In this document: positions 29,595-38,948 of the stretch, in pieces
Numbering within the stretch: the stretch's first letter is position 1
How the letters are laid out: the number at the start of each line of letters is the position of its first letter
Source of the DNA: Lapidilactobacillus bayanensis
GTDB taxonomy: Bacteria; Bacillota; Bacilli; Lactobacillales; Lactobacillaceae
Reading direction: 5' to 3'
Assembly (NCBI RefSeq): GCF_003946695.1
Contig: NZ_RHOX01000011.1
Span: 1-64,000 of the forward strand
DNA: 64,000 nt
The notes under the pieces: generated by a model
The model's input: the letters and a program-made list of their open reading frames with translations, nothing else
Told to the model about the DNA's origin: nothing
Databases searched by the model: none
Made by a program: the position numbers and the translations under genes

Positions 29595-32201
29595 ATGGCA
29601 AAAATTGAATCTAAGAAAAATGATGTCGACGTAATGATTGACGAACTTGTTGCAAAGGCAAATAAAGCGCTTGATATTTTAGAGACCTTTGATCAAGAGA
29701 AAATCGACCATATTGTGCACAACATGGCAATTGCCGGCTTAAATGACCATATGAAATTAGCTAAGATGGCTGTTGAAGAAACTGGCCGTGGCGTTTATGA
29801 AGATAAAGCTGTTAAAAATATGTTTGCTACTGAAGAAATTTGGAACTCAATTAAAAACAATAAAACGGTTGGTGTTATCGAACGTGATGAAGACCATAAA
29901 TTAGTTAAAATTGCAGAGCCTCTTGGTGTTTTAGCTGGTGTTACGCCAACAACTAACCCAACTTCTACAACCATGATGAATGCGTTGATCGCAATCAAGA
30001 CACGTAACCCAATTATCTTTGCTTTCCATCCTGCTGCTCAAAAGAGTTCTGCTGCTGCCCTAGATTGTCTTCGTGTTGCTGCCGAAGAAGCAGGTTTACC
30101 AGAAGGTGCCTTGGCTTACGTTGCAACACCAAGTATTGAAGCAACTCAGACCTTGATGAATCATCCTGGCGTTGCTTCAGTTATTGCAACTGGCGGCCCT
30201 GGCATGGTTAAATCAGCTTATTCAACTGGTAAACCAGCATTAGGCGTTGGCCCTGGTAACGTGCCTTCATATATTGAAAAGACTGCTAACATTAAACAAG
30301 CCGTTAACGATGTTTTACTTTCTAAATCATTTGATAACGGGATGGTTTGTGCTTCTGAACAAGCAATTATCGTTGATGAAGATATTTACGATGACGTTGT
30401 TGCTGAATTGAAGGCACAACATGCTTATGTTGCAAATAAAGCCGAAGTTAAACGCCTCTCACCAGTCGTTATCGATCCTGAGAAACATTCAGCAAGCAAC
30501 AAGATTGTTGGTCATCCTGCCACTGAAATTGCTGAAAAAGCTGACATCAAAGTTCCTGCTGACACAGTCGTAATCGTTGCCCCAATCGATGGTGTCGGTG
30601 ATGAATATCCACTTTCTCGTGAGAAGTTATCTCCAGTTTTAGGTTTGTTAAAAGCTAAGAATCATGAAGATGGTTTTGCACTTTGCCAAGAAATGCTTGA
30701 ATTAGGTGGTAAAGGTCACTCGGCCGCTATTCATACCGCAGATGAAGACTTAGGCATTGAGTTCGGTGTTAAGATGCATGCATCACGTATCTTAGTTAAC
30801 CAACCATCTACTTTCGGTGGTATTGGTGATCTTTACAACAACATGATTCCTTCACTGACATTAGGTTGTGGTTCATACGGACATAACTCAGTATCACATA
30901 ACGTTGGTGCCTTCGATTTATTAAACATTAAAACGGTAGCAATGCGTCGGAACAACATGCAATGGGTAAAGTTGCCTTCCAAAATCTACTTTGAAAAGAA
31001 TTCAGTAAACTACCTTGAAAAAATGGACGGTTTGAAACGGGTTTTTATCGTAGGTGATCAAGGTATGGCTAAGCTTGGCTATGTCAAAAAAGTAGAAGAT
31101 ACTTTGAATCGCCGCCAAGAGCCAGTTATCTTCCAAACATTCGTTGATGTTGAATCAGATCCTTCTTCAAACACTGTTTATAAAGGTGCTGAAGCAATGC
31201 GCGCCTTTAAACCTGATACAGTCATTGCCATCGGTGGTGGTTCTGTCATGGATGCAGCAAAGGGTATGTGGTTATTCTACTCACATCCAGATGCTTCATT
31301 CTGGGGTGCTAAGCAGAAATTCATGGATATCCGTAAACGGACTTACAAGTTCCCAACTATGGATGATGTTAAATTAGTATGTATTCCAACAACTTCTGGT
31401 ACTGGTTCTGAAGTAACACCATTTGCTGTTATTACTGATAGCGATACTGGTATCAAATATCCTTTGGCTGACTATGCCTTGACACCAAACGTTGCCATCG
31501 TTGATGCTCAATTTATCGAGACTGTCCCTAAGACGGTTGTCGCTGACTCTGGTATGGATGTTTTATGCCACGCTATTGAAAGCTTTGTTTCAACAATGGC
31601 TTCACATTATACTCGTGGCTTGAGTTTACAAGCTGCTAAGTTAGTCTTTGACAACATCAAGAAGAGTTATGATGGCGACAAAGAAGCACGAGCTAATATG
31701 CATGATGCTTCAACAATGGCCGGTATGGCTTTTGCAAATGCTTTGTTAGGCATCAACCACTCAATCGCTCATAAATTAGGCGGCGAGTATCATTTACCTC
31801 ACGGACGTGTTATTACGATTACTATGCCACATATTATTCGTTATAACTCATTAGTTCCTGCTAAGCGCCAGATTTGGGCTAAGTACAATTACTTCCGCGC
31901 TGACGAAGATTATGCTGAAATCGCACGTTATGTTGGCTTGAAAGGCAATACAACAGAAGAATTAGTTGATGCTTTGATCAAGGCAGTCACTGAGTTAGCT
32001 GAAAGTGTCGGCATTAAGATGTCATTGAAAGCACAAGGTATTACTAAGGAACAAGTAACAAGTGCCGCTGGTCGTTTAGCTGAATTAGCCTACGAAGATA
32101 ACTGCACGATTACTAATCCTAAAGAGCCATTGATTGCTGATATGAAACAAATCATCTTGGATGAATATGAAGGAACAAAATCAAGCTTTGACAAGAAATA
32201 A
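29595..32201 (+). CDS. adhE: bifunctional acetaldehyde-CoA/alcohol dehydrogenase
   Basis: Reduces acetyl-CoA to acetaldehyde and then to ethanol, regenerating two NAD. The N-terminal aldehyde dehydrogenase half (residues 1-440) contains the catalytic cysteine in SFDNGMVCASEQAII. The C-terminal iron-dependent alcohol dehydrogenase half has IAIGGGSVMDAAKG, PTTSGTGSEVTPFAVI, and the metal ligands in GMDVLCHAIESFVS and ALLGINHSIAHKLGGEYHLPHG. The product is 868 residues, full length. A strong GAGGAGG site precedes ATG 29595. It is monocistronic with its own terminator. Codon use is highly biased, so it is probably abundant. Confidence 0.98.
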   Translation: MAKIESKKNDVDVMIDELVAKANKALDILETFDQEKIDHIVHNMAIAGLNDHMKLAKMAVEETGRGVYEDKAVKNMFATEEIWNSIKNNKTVGVIERDEDHKLVKIAEPLGVLAGVTPTTNPTSTTMMNALIAIKTRNPIIFAFHPAAQKSSAAALDCLRVAAEEAGLPEGALAYVATPSIEATQTLMNHPGVASVIATGGPGMVKSAYSTGKPALGVGPGNVPSYIEKTANIKQAVNDVLLSKSFDNGMVCASEQAIIVDEDIYDDVVAELKAQHAYVANKAEVKRLSPVVIDPEKHSASNKIVGHPATEIAEKADIKVPADTVVIVAPIDGVGDEYPLSREKLSPVLGLLKAKNHEDGFALCQEMLELGGKGHSAAIHTADEDLGIEFGVKMHASRILVNQPSTFGGIGDLYNNMIPSLTLGCGSYGHNSVSHNVGAFDLLNIKTVAMRRNNMQWVKLPSKIYFEKNSVNYLEKMDGLKRVFIVGDQGMAKLGYVKKVEDTLNRRQEPVIFQTFVDVESDPSSNTVYKGAEAMRAFKPDTVIAIGGGSVMDAAKGMWLFYSHPDASFWGAKQKFMDIRKRTYKFPTMDDVKLVCIPTTSGTGSEVTPFAVITDSDTGIKYPLADYALTPNVAIVDAQFIETVPKTVVADSGMDVLCHAIESFVSTMASHYTRGLSLQAAKLVFDNIKKSYDGDKEARANMHDASTMAGMAFANALLGINHSIAHKLGGEYHLPHGRVITITMPHIIRYNSLVPAKRQIWAKYNYFRADEDYAEIARYVGLKGNTTEELVDALIKAVTELAESVGIKMSLKAQGITKEQVTSAAGRLAELAYEDNCTITNPKEPLIADMKQIILDEYEGTKSSFDKK

Positions 32202-32214
32202 ACAGTGATTAAAG

Positions 32215-32245
32215 AAATACTCCGGTTTTTTCGGAGTATTTTTTT
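32215..32245 (+). terminator. terminator after adhE
   Basis: A 10-bp stem (AAATACTCCG at 32215-32224 with its complement to 32241) around a T-rich loop is followed by seven T. Confidence 0.9.
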
Positions 32246-32272
32246 GTCGTTGTTTGCCAAGCGTGTTCAATC

Positions 32273-32771
32273 CAAAAACTGTTTTGTGGTGGTTCTCCGC
32301 GTTTGCGCAAAGGTTGCATGTGAAGCATGCGGGTGCCGTGGTGGAAAATAAATACTTGTCGCTGGAACGTAGTGGGCGTCGATTTGAGCCGATTGCAGGA
32401 CAAATCGTCTCAAATACGAGCCTTAATGTAAGCAATAAATTGCCAACATTAATGTCACTACTGAGCGGTATTTATTTTCCACCACTAAACAAGCGAGAGG
32501 GCAACCTTTGTGCAAGCGCTGAGTTGACGAGTGGTTGGGTCGCTTCTAATTTTTAGAAGTACAAATTTGCAGTTAAATCATACCACTACATCTCTTTTGT
32601 CAGTGCCGGAGGGAAATCGCGGTCAGCCGCGGAATTGTTGTTAGTGGTTTACCACTTACAACAAAGCCTGAGTTTGAGACAAATTGGGTTTGATTTGGCT
32701 CAAACCAGGCTCGCAGCGTTCCACCAGCGCATTTTCCGTAGGCACGAAGAACCACAACATCACAGTTCTAG
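32273..32771 (+). repeat. family-1 structured repeat, copy 2 (subtype A plus B)
   Basis: A 499-bp element that begins 28 bases after the adhE terminator. The ends are CAAAAACTGTTTTG at 32273 and the inverse CAGTTCTAG to 32771. Subtype A half: GTGGAAAATAAATAC at 32341-32355 pairs with 32468-32482 and encloses hairpin 1 (GATTTGAG/CTCAAAT) and hairpin 2 (TTAATGT/ACATTAA). Subtype B half: 32603-32745 with GTGCC/GGCAC ends, hairpin GTTTGAG/CTCAAAC and hairpin GTTGTTAGTGG/CCACTTACAAC. This is the simplest complete copy, without tandem B ends. I see no gene between 32202 and 33006. Confidence 0.9.
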
Positions 32772-33006
32772 GCTTTGCCATTTCAATATGGCTTACATTA
32801 GCAATTACCAGCACATTTTTTTGAGATATTTTTAGAGATACGAAGCGTATTTCTTTAATTTTTAGGTTCAATAATTTGATTCTCATGCCACTTTACATTT
32901 GCGACAGCATACTGACAAATGCAAAGTTTAATTGCTTAAAAAATGGGGAAACTTAGTGTAAAATGATATAAGTATAAATATGTTTAGAAGAGGTCAACAA
33001 AAACTA

Positions 33007-34464
33007 ATGGTTAAAGAGAACAATACGCTGTTTGTTATTTTTGGTGGGTCAGGTGATTTAGCACACCGTAAATTGTATCCGGCTTTATTTCAACTTTATT
33101 TAAAAGGTTCTTTAAACGAACATTTTGCTGTCATTGGTACTGCACGTCGACCTTGGTCACATGAATTTTTCCGTGCCGGCGTTCTTGAAAATTTGAGTGA
33201 TGGCACTGTTGAGCAACGTGAGACTTTTGTTGAACATTTCTATTATCAATCACACGATGTTAAAGATTCAGCACATTACGTGGCGCTAAAACGTTTAATT
33301 GACGAATTAGATGCTAAGTATCAAATCAACGGTAATCGTCTGTTTTATATGGCGATGGCGCCAGCATTATTTGGAACAATTGCTGACCATTTGCGTTCTG
33401 AACGGTTGTTAAGTACTGGTGGTTATAATCGATTGATTATTGAGAAGCCGTTCGGTCATGATTACGAGTCGGCGCTTGCTTTGAATAACGCTATTGTTGG
33501 TACGTTTGATCAAGATCAAGTCTTTCGAATCGATCATTACTTAGGGAAAGAAATGGTCCAAAATATTCCGTTCATTCGGTTTGCTAATCCGTTCTTGGAT
33601 GCCGTTTGGAATCGTGATTATATTGATAATATTCAGATTACATTGGCGGAATCACTAGGTGTGGAAGAGCGCGGCGGGTATTACGAAACTGCTGGTGCAT
33701 TGCGGGATATGGTCCAAAACCACATCATGCAAATTATCGCGATGTTGGCTTTTCCACGGCCGACTAAATATGCGGATCAAGAGATTAACCAAGCTAAAAG
33801 TCAGGTTTTCGCCAGCTTACCTGTTTACACGCCTGCAGAAGTTGCGACTAAGTTTGTGCGTGGTCAATATGGTCAAGATATCGCTGGCAAGCAGGTGGCA
33901 TATCGCGATGAGGACAAAATTGAGCCAACTTCAACTGTTGAAACTTTTGTGGCTGGCGAAGTTGATTTGAACTTGCCACAATGGCAAGGCGTTCCATTTT
34001 ACGTTCGGACAGGTAAACGTCTACCCACGAAAAAAACACGAATTGACGTGGTTTTCAAGGCTGACACATCACAATTATTTGCTGCACAACAACCCGTTAA
34101 TCCTGTGTTGACGATTCAGGTAGAACCGGAATCTGGGATCGAGTTAACGTTGAATGGTAAAGAAATTGGAACAAGCAGTTTAATTGAACCTCATCAATCA
34201 CAATACTTGCTAAATGCTGACCAGCAAAAGCAAGTGCCTGATGCTTATGAACGTTTGCTTTTAGAGGCTGTCTTAGGCAAGCAGGGCAACTTTGCGCAGT
34301 GGGAAGGTATGGCAGGCTCGTGGCACTTCGTCGACGCCATTCGCTCCGCCTGGGCGCAAGAACCGACTGTAGATTTCCCTAACTATCAATCAGGAACTAT
34401 GGGACCCAAAGCTGCTGACGAGTTACTAACCAAGACTGGCCGTCATTGGATCTATCAGGGTTAA
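33007..34464 (+). CDS. zwf: glucose-6-phosphate 1-dehydrogenase
   Basis: First enzyme of the oxidative pentose phosphate branch, producing NADPH. The N-terminal FGGSGDLAHRKLYPALF is the nucleotide-binding motif, with IIEKPFGHD and the catalytic RIDHYLGKEMVQN near residue 180. The start ATG 33007 lies 12 bases after AAGAGGT, rather far; an in-frame ATG at 32980 has no ribosome site. The product is 485 residues, normal length. A TAAAAT at 32959 may be the -10. It is monocistronic and ends before a terminator. Confidence 0.95.
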   Translation: MVKENNTLFVIFGGSGDLAHRKLYPALFQLYLKGSLNEHFAVIGTARRPWSHEFFRAGVLENLSDGTVEQRETFVEHFYYQSHDVKDSAHYVALKRLIDELDAKYQINGNRLFYMAMAPALFGTIADHLRSERLLSTGGYNRLIIEKPFGHDYESALALNNAIVGTFDQDQVFRIDHYLGKEMVQNIPFIRFANPFLDAVWNRDYIDNIQITLAESLGVEERGGYYETAGALRDMVQNHIMQIIAMLAFPRPTKYADQEINQAKSQVFASLPVYTPAEVATKFVRGQYGQDIAGKQVAYRDEDKIEPTSTVETFVAGEVDLNLPQWQGVPFYVRTGKRLPTKKTRIDVVFKADTSQLFAAQQPVNPVLTIQVEPESGIELTLNGKEIGTSSLIEPHQSQYLLNADQQKQVPDAYERLLLEAVLGKQGNFAQWEGMAGSWHFVDAIRSAWAQEPTVDFPNYQSGTMGPKAADELLTKTGRHWIYQG

Positions 34465-34606
34465 GTAAGTAGTGTGAAACAAATGTTGGGTTAGGTTTGA
34501 GATTAACTTAGCGATGTCATTCGATTAGTTTGATAGTCGGACTAAATGTGAATGAGACGATTGCCTCGCTCAAAACTAGGTTCTCGTTTCGTGACGACAC
34601 AAAGTA

Positions 34607-34637
34607 AAAGGAATCAGGTTTTTAGCCTGGTTCCTTT
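34607..34637 (+). terminator. terminator after zwf
   Basis: AAAGGAATCAGG at 34607-34618 pairs with GCCTGGTTCCTTT at 34625-34637 (near-perfect), with a short T tract after it. It belongs to the GGAAT-type terminator group seen elsewhere in this window. Confidence 0.75.
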
Positions 34638-34670
34638 ACTTGTTTATCGAGTGAAAAGGAGGTGGTGAAG

Positions 34671-35792
34671 TTGTCTGAATGGTTGGAAGTGCCGGTGCAA
34701 TATCATGTTGAACGTAAGATTATTCATGTGGATATGGATGCTTTTTATGCGTCGGTGGAAATTCGCGAACATCCAGAACTAAAAAATAAAGCCGTTGTCA
34801 TTGCCCATGACCCCCGTAAAAATCACGGACATGGAGTCGTCACAACTGCTAATTATGTTGCCCGTCGTTATGGTGTTCATTCAGCAATGCCGGCTGCACA
34901 AGCCTTAAAATTGATTCCAAGTAGAGAATTAGTTTTTGTGCCACCTCATTTTGACCTTTATCGCCAAGTGTCGCAGCAAGTTCATCAGATCTTTCACCAA
35001 GTTACGGAAATGATCGAGCCAATTTCGCTGGATGAAGCCTTTTTAGACGTGACACATAATAAAAAGCACGAAACCAACACGATTAAGTTGGCACAATGGA
35101 TCCAACAACAAATTTTTAAAGAAACGCATCTAACTTGTTCGTTAGGCATCTCTTATAATAAATTTTTAGCAAAAGTTGCCTCGGATCATAATAAACCAGT
35201 CGGCCGAACAATTATTCGGCCAGAACAAGCGCAGATTTTTTTGCACGATTTGCCGATTGAACAATTTTTTGGCGTGGGTAAAAAAACGCAGGCGATCTTG
35301 CATGAGTTGAATATTTATACCGGCGGTGATTTAATTAAAGTTCCGCAAATGACCTTGATTCGACGCTTTAATAAAATGGGTTTTGTGATGTATCAGCATG
35401 CTCGCGGCGTTGATGATAGTCGCGTTCAAGAGCGGCGAGAACGGCAATCAATTGGTAAGGAGCGGACCTATAATCCTGATATTCAAACCGAAGAACGGGT
35501 TGAGCGACAGTTGCGTTTAATTAGTCAAATGGTGGCCGGCGAATTAGCTCAGAAACAAGTGCATGGTCGAGTATTGGTTTTGAAGATGCGCAACAGTGAG
35601 TTTGTCACGACAACTAAGCGACAATCGCAGGACCAATATTTACATGATGCAGAGCAGATTTTTCAAATTGCTTGGCAATTGTGGCAAACTTATGGTGACT
35701 TGTCGCAGGGAATTCGTTTATTAGGAATAACTGTGACGGATTTGTATCCGCAAAATTTTGAAAATATTGACTTACCATTATTTGAACCATAA
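34671..35792 (+). CDS. dinB: DNA polymerase IV (Y family)
   Basis: Error-prone translesion polymerase. Catalytic motifs are IIHVDMDAFYASVE near residue 20 and PISLDEAFLDVT near residue 120, with the conserved acidic residues. GISYNKFLAKVASDHNKP and the helix-hairpin-helix FFGVGKKTQAILHEL follow. A little-finger domain makes up the C-terminus. The start is TTG 34671, eight bases after AAGGAGG; GTG 34662 and 34665 overlap that site. The product is 373 residues. It has no visible LexA box and stands alone. Confidence 0.94.
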   Translation: MSEWLEVPVQYHVERKIIHVDMDAFYASVEIREHPELKNKAVVIAHDPRKNHGHGVVTTANYVARRYGVHSAMPAAQALKLIPSRELVFVPPHFDLYRQVSQQVHQIFHQVTEMIEPISLDEAFLDVTHNKKHETNTIKLAQWIQQQIFKETHLTCSLGISYNKFLAKVASDHNKPVGRTIIRPEQAQIFLHDLPIEQFFGVGKKTQAILHELNIYTGGDLIKVPQMTLIRRFNKMGFVMYQHARGVDDSRVQERRERQSIGKERTYNPDIQTEERVERQLRLISQMVAGELAQKQVHGRVLVLKMRNSEFVTTTKRQSQDQYLHDAEQIFQIAWQLWQTYGDLSQGIRLLGITVTDLYPQNFENIDLPLFEP

Positions 35793-35889
35793 TTACTGAG
35801 GAAGTTCTGCAAATTATTGTAAATTTAATGGACTGATTGTGGCATTATGATACTAAAGTATGTATACTTAATGTATAAATTAATTGCAA

Positions 35890-36077
35890 TAGCAATGGGA
35901 ATTTAATTGTACAGTCTGTTCGTTTATTAAAAAACTTGCTGGAACACTTTTATTCTAACGCGGCTCATTGATAACCTTGGATTAGTGACTGTCTAACCAG
36001 TTTTAATTGACTAGCCAATTATTCATTAGCATGGTACCGCGGAATTCCTGTCTCTGATTAATTAGGGACGGGTTTTT
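35890..36077 (+). promoter_or_regulatory. T-box riboswitch leader of argS
   Basis: The leader carries the T-box core TGGTACCGCGG at 36032-36042, which pairs with the free CCA end of uncharged tRNA. A terminator follows: CCTGTCTCT at 36047-36055 with AGGGACGGG at 36064-36072, then five T. Uncharged tRNA-Arg should favour antitermination and raise argS expression. A possible specifier is CGC at 35959-35961, but I could not assign stem I with certainty. The 5' limit is approximate. Confidence 0.85.
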
Positions 36078-36099
36078 GTTTGTAAAAAGGAGGATGACC

Positions 36100-37791
36100 T
36101 TGGATATTAAGTCAACGATCGTTAATAGTTTAAAATCAGTTTTGGCAGATGAGTTGTCTGCTGAACAAATCACAAAATTACTTGAAGTACCTAAGACATC
36201 GAAATTAGGTGACTATGCTTTTCCAACTTTTATTCTGGCCAAGTCGCGACATCACGCACCACAAAAAATTGCGGCTGAGTTAGCTGAGCAAATTGACCCA
36301 ACACCCTATGAAAAAATTGCGGCAACTGGCGCTTACATCAACTTCTTCTTGGATAAAGGTGAGTTTGCGGAAGCAATGTTGCATGAGATTATTAGTGCTG
36401 GTAATCATTATGGTGATGATAATGTAGGTCAACAAGGTAATGTTCCGATTGATATGTCGTCACCTAACATTGCCAAGCCAATGTCAATGGGGCATTTGCG
36501 TTCAACGGTCATCGGGAACTCATTAGCTAATATTCTAACTAAAATTGGGTACCAGCCCATTAAAATCAATTATCTGGGGGACTGGGGCACACAATTTGGT
36601 AAATTAATTGTTGGCTATCATAAATGGGGCAGTGAAGAAGCGATTAAGGCTGATCCAATTGGCAATTTATTGAAGTATTACGTGCAATTCCATGAAGCAG
36701 CAGAAGAAGATCCCGAATTAAATGACGAAGGACGCGCCTGGTTTAAGAAATTAGAAGACGGTGATCCTGAAGCAACTCATCTGTGGAAATGGTTCCGCGG
36801 CTTGTCATTAGCTGAATTCCAAAAGATTTATGACCGTTTAGGCATTACGTTTGATTCATTTAACGGTGAAGCTTATTACAACGATAAAATGGATCCGGTT
36901 GTTGACGAATTAGCTGCCAAAGGCTTGTTAGAAAAGAGCCAAGGTGCACAAATCGTTAATTTAACGGCTGAAAACTTGACGCCGGCTTTAATTAAGCGGA
37001 CTGATGGGGCGACTTTGTATATCACGCGTGATTTGGCTGCTGCGATTGATCGTTACAACAAATTCCACTTCGTTAAATCATTGTATGTTGTTGGTAGTGA
37101 GCAGACAGAACATTTCAAACAATTAAAAGCCGTTTTGAAGAAAATGGGCGACGATTGGGCCGATGATATTATTCATGTACCATTTGGTTTGATTACCAAA
37201 GACGGTAAGAAGCTTTCAACGCGTAAAGGTAATGTTGTTTTACTGGATCAAGTTTTAGATGAAGCGGTTGGATTAGCTAAAGAACAAATCTCTGCTAAAA
37301 ATCCAGCGCTTGCTAATGCTAACCAAGTTGCTGCTCAAGTTGGTGTTGGCGCCGTTGTATTCCACGACTTGAAGAATGACCGCATGGACAGTTTTGACTT
37401 TAGTTTGGGTGAAGTGGTCCGTTTCGAAGGTGAAACTGGTCCTTATGTCCAATATTCGAATGCCCGCGCTCAAAGTATTTTACGTAAAGCTCAGCAAGAT
37501 GTCGATCTTAATGGTACACTGACCTTGGTTGATCCCGCGGCGTGGGACACGTTAAAGGCGCTGGCCGATTTTCCGGCAACGATCTTGCGAGCAGCACGTG
37601 AATATGAACCATCAGTTATCGCTAAATATGCATTACGCTTAGCTAAAACTTTCAATAAATATTATGCTAATTCAAAAATCTTGGTTGTAGATGATCAACT
37701 GAATGCGCGGTTAGCACTTGTGCAAGCAACCAGTCAAGTCTTAACACAAGCGTTGTCATTGTTAGGTGTGCAAGCACCAATAGAAATGTAG
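36100..37791 (+). CDS. argS: arginyl-tRNA synthetase
   Basis: Charges tRNA-Arg. The class I signature is SPNIAKPMSMGHLRSTVIGN (HIGH replaced by SMGH, usual in this family), and the KMSKS-like loop is KLSTRKGNVV. The N-terminal Add-1 domain and the C-terminal DALR anticodon-binding domain (GPYVQYSNARAQSIL) frame the core. The start is TTG 36100, six bases after AAGGAGG; ATG 36094 directly abuts that site. The product is 563 residues. argR follows after 10 bases, so the T-box should govern both. Confidence 0.96.
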   Translation: MDIKSTIVNSLKSVLADELSAEQITKLLEVPKTSKLGDYAFPTFILAKSRHHAPQKIAAELAEQIDPTPYEKIAATGAYINFFLDKGEFAEAMLHEIISAGNHYGDDNVGQQGNVPIDMSSPNIAKPMSMGHLRSTVIGNSLANILTKIGYQPIKINYLGDWGTQFGKLIVGYHKWGSEEAIKADPIGNLLKYYVQFHEAAEEDPELNDEGRAWFKKLEDGDPEATHLWKWFRGLSLAEFQKIYDRLGITFDSFNGEAYYNDKMDPVVDELAAKGLLEKSQGAQIVNLTAENLTPALIKRTDGATLYITRDLAAAIDRYNKFHFVKSLYVVGSEQTEHFKQLKAVLKKMGDDWADDIIHVPFGLITKDGKKLSTRKGNVVLLDQVLDEAVGLAKEQISAKNPALANANQVAAQVGVGAVVFHDLKNDRMDSFDFSLGEVVRFEGETGPYVQYSNARAQSILRKAQQDVDLNGTLTLVDPAAWDTLKALADFPATILRAAREYEPSVIAKYALRLAKTFNKYYANSKILVVDDQLNARLALVQATSQVLTQALSLLGVQAPIEM

Positions 37792-37801
37792 GTGGAGTGT
37801 T

Positions 37802-38272
37802 ATGAAGAAAAAAGAGCGTCAAGTTATTTTGCAAAAAATTATTCAAGAACATTTAGTTCACACGCAGGAAGAGTTGCAAGGATACTTACACGAGTATGGT
37901 GTGCGGACAACGCAAGCAACTTTATCTCGTGATTTGCGTGAGTTGAAGATTACAAAAATGCGCGATGAATATGGTAAGTCCCGTTATTTGAAGTTGTCAA
38001 CAGAGACAACTGGTGATGCACAGGCCCGTCTTTTTTCAGCACTAAAAACAGTCACCAAGTCAATTGACACGGTTGAGTTTTTAGTGATTATTCATACTAG
38101 CCCTAGTTATGGTAACTTCTTGGCTGCAGCACTTGATGACTTGCGGGAGACACCACCGACCGATATTTTAGGAACAATTGCCGGACACGATACAGTGGTC
38201 GCATTTTGTAAAGATACAGCCCAGGCCCAGGCTGTGTCCTATTATCTAAAGGATCACTTGCGTTTACTCTAA
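37802..38272 (+). CDS. argR: arginine repressor ArgR/AhrC family
   Basis: Hexameric arginine-responsive regulator. The N-terminal winged helix contains YGVRTTQATLSRDLRELKI. The C-terminal oligomerisation domain ends with GTIAGHDTVVAFCKDTAQA. The usual arginine-binding pair there is GDD, and this protein has GHD, so one of the two ligand aspartates is replaced. Lactobacilli often carry two ArgR paralogues, and this could be the one that responds differently. The product is 156 residues. GGTGGAG precedes ATG 37802. It is cotranscribed with argS. Confidence 0.92.
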   Translation: MKKKERQVILQKIIQEHLVHTQEELQGYLHEYGVRTTQATLSRDLRELKITKMRDEYGKSRYLKLSTETTGDAQARLFSALKTVTKSIDTVEFLVIIHTSPSYGNFLAAALDDLRETPPTDILGTIAGHDTVVAFCKDTAQAQAVSYYLKDHLRLL

Positions 38273-38309
38273 TAAAAATTTGCTTATTTTTGACTAAGGG
38301 GTAATAATC

Positions 38310-38807
38310 TTGGCATTGTTAAAGTTTGGCTTTGTCAAAAAGTCCGATCAAACCGTTATTTTTTCACCGGTTGAAGGTGAAGTTGTTGATTTGATTAAAG
38401 TTCATGATCCGGCACTAGCTCAGAAGAACTTGGGCGATGGCTTTGCTGTTGAACCAACGGACAATGTGATTTATGCGCCGGTCTCAGGACAGGTAACGAT
38501 GATTGCCACGACACAACATGCAATTGGTTTTCGAATGGCGAACGGTCTTGAAGTGTTGCTACATTTGGGCCTCAATACGTCGATGTTGAATGGCCGAGTC
38601 TTTCACCTACGAGTTAAGCACGGCCAAAAGGTTACTGGTGGTCAACGAATCGCAACCGCCAATTTCAATCGAATTCGCGCACAAGGTTTTGATGATACAG
38701 TAGTTGTGACTTTCCCGAATTCAGAAGCGTTCAGTGCCACACCCAATATTTTATACGGCCCGGCATTTGGTGCACAAAAACTTGGCCGAATTCATTTACA
38801 GCAATAG
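38310..38807 (+). CDS. PTS glucose-type EIIA domain protein
   Basis: A stand-alone EIIA of the glucose family, which carries phosphate from HPr to a sugar-specific EIIB. FSPVEGEVVDL and YAPVSGQVTMI are the paired beta motifs. QHAIGF supplies the first active-site histidine and LEVLLHLGLNT the phosphorylated one. The product is 165 residues, similar to Crr/YpqE. The start is TTG 38310 after AAGGGGT. No EIIB or EIIC gene is near, so it must serve a permease encoded elsewhere or act in regulation. Confidence 0.9.
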   Translation: MALLKFGFVKKSDQTVIFSPVEGEVVDLIKVHDPALAQKNLGDGFAVEPTDNVIYAPVSGQVTMIATTQHAIGFRMANGLEVLLHLGLNTSMLNGRVFHLRVKHGQKVTGGQRIATANFNRIRAQGFDDTVVVTFPNSEAFSATPNILYGPAFGAQKLGRIHLQQ

Positions 38808-38829
38808 AAATAACAGCAGATCGACAGTG

Positions 38830-38858
38830 GAACTGGGATAAAAATCTCAGTTCTTTTT
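38830..38858 (+). terminator. terminator after the EIIA gene
   Basis: GAACTGGGAT at 38830-38839 pairs with ATCTCAGTTC at 38844-38853, followed by five T. The stem is nearly identical to the murC terminator at 60653. Confidence 0.85.
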
Positions 38859-38916
38859 ATTTGGGTTGTGGATTTTTGATAAGATGAAACGATTTTGCCA
38901 GTGTGAGCCTTCTTCC

Positions 38917-38945
38917 TTGCAATCGATTACATAACTTGGTACTAT
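38917..38945 (+). promoter_or_regulatory. promoter of the large structured RNA
   Basis: TTGCAA at 38917-38922 and TACTAT at 38940-38945 are 17 bases apart, with TGG directly before the -10 giving an extended -10. Transcription would start at about 38949-38952, exactly where the terminal helix of the RNA begins. Confidence 0.7.
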
Positions 38946-38948
38946 ATA

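Noticed and set aside
32254-32556. Open frames of 60-120 codons inside the family-1 repeats (also 15046-15228, 32635-32835, 49683-50057, 50373-50693, 62011-62199, 62258-62509)
   Set aside because: They recur because the repeat recurs, run through hairpin stems on either strand, lack ribosome sites, and their differences between copies follow base pairing and not codons.
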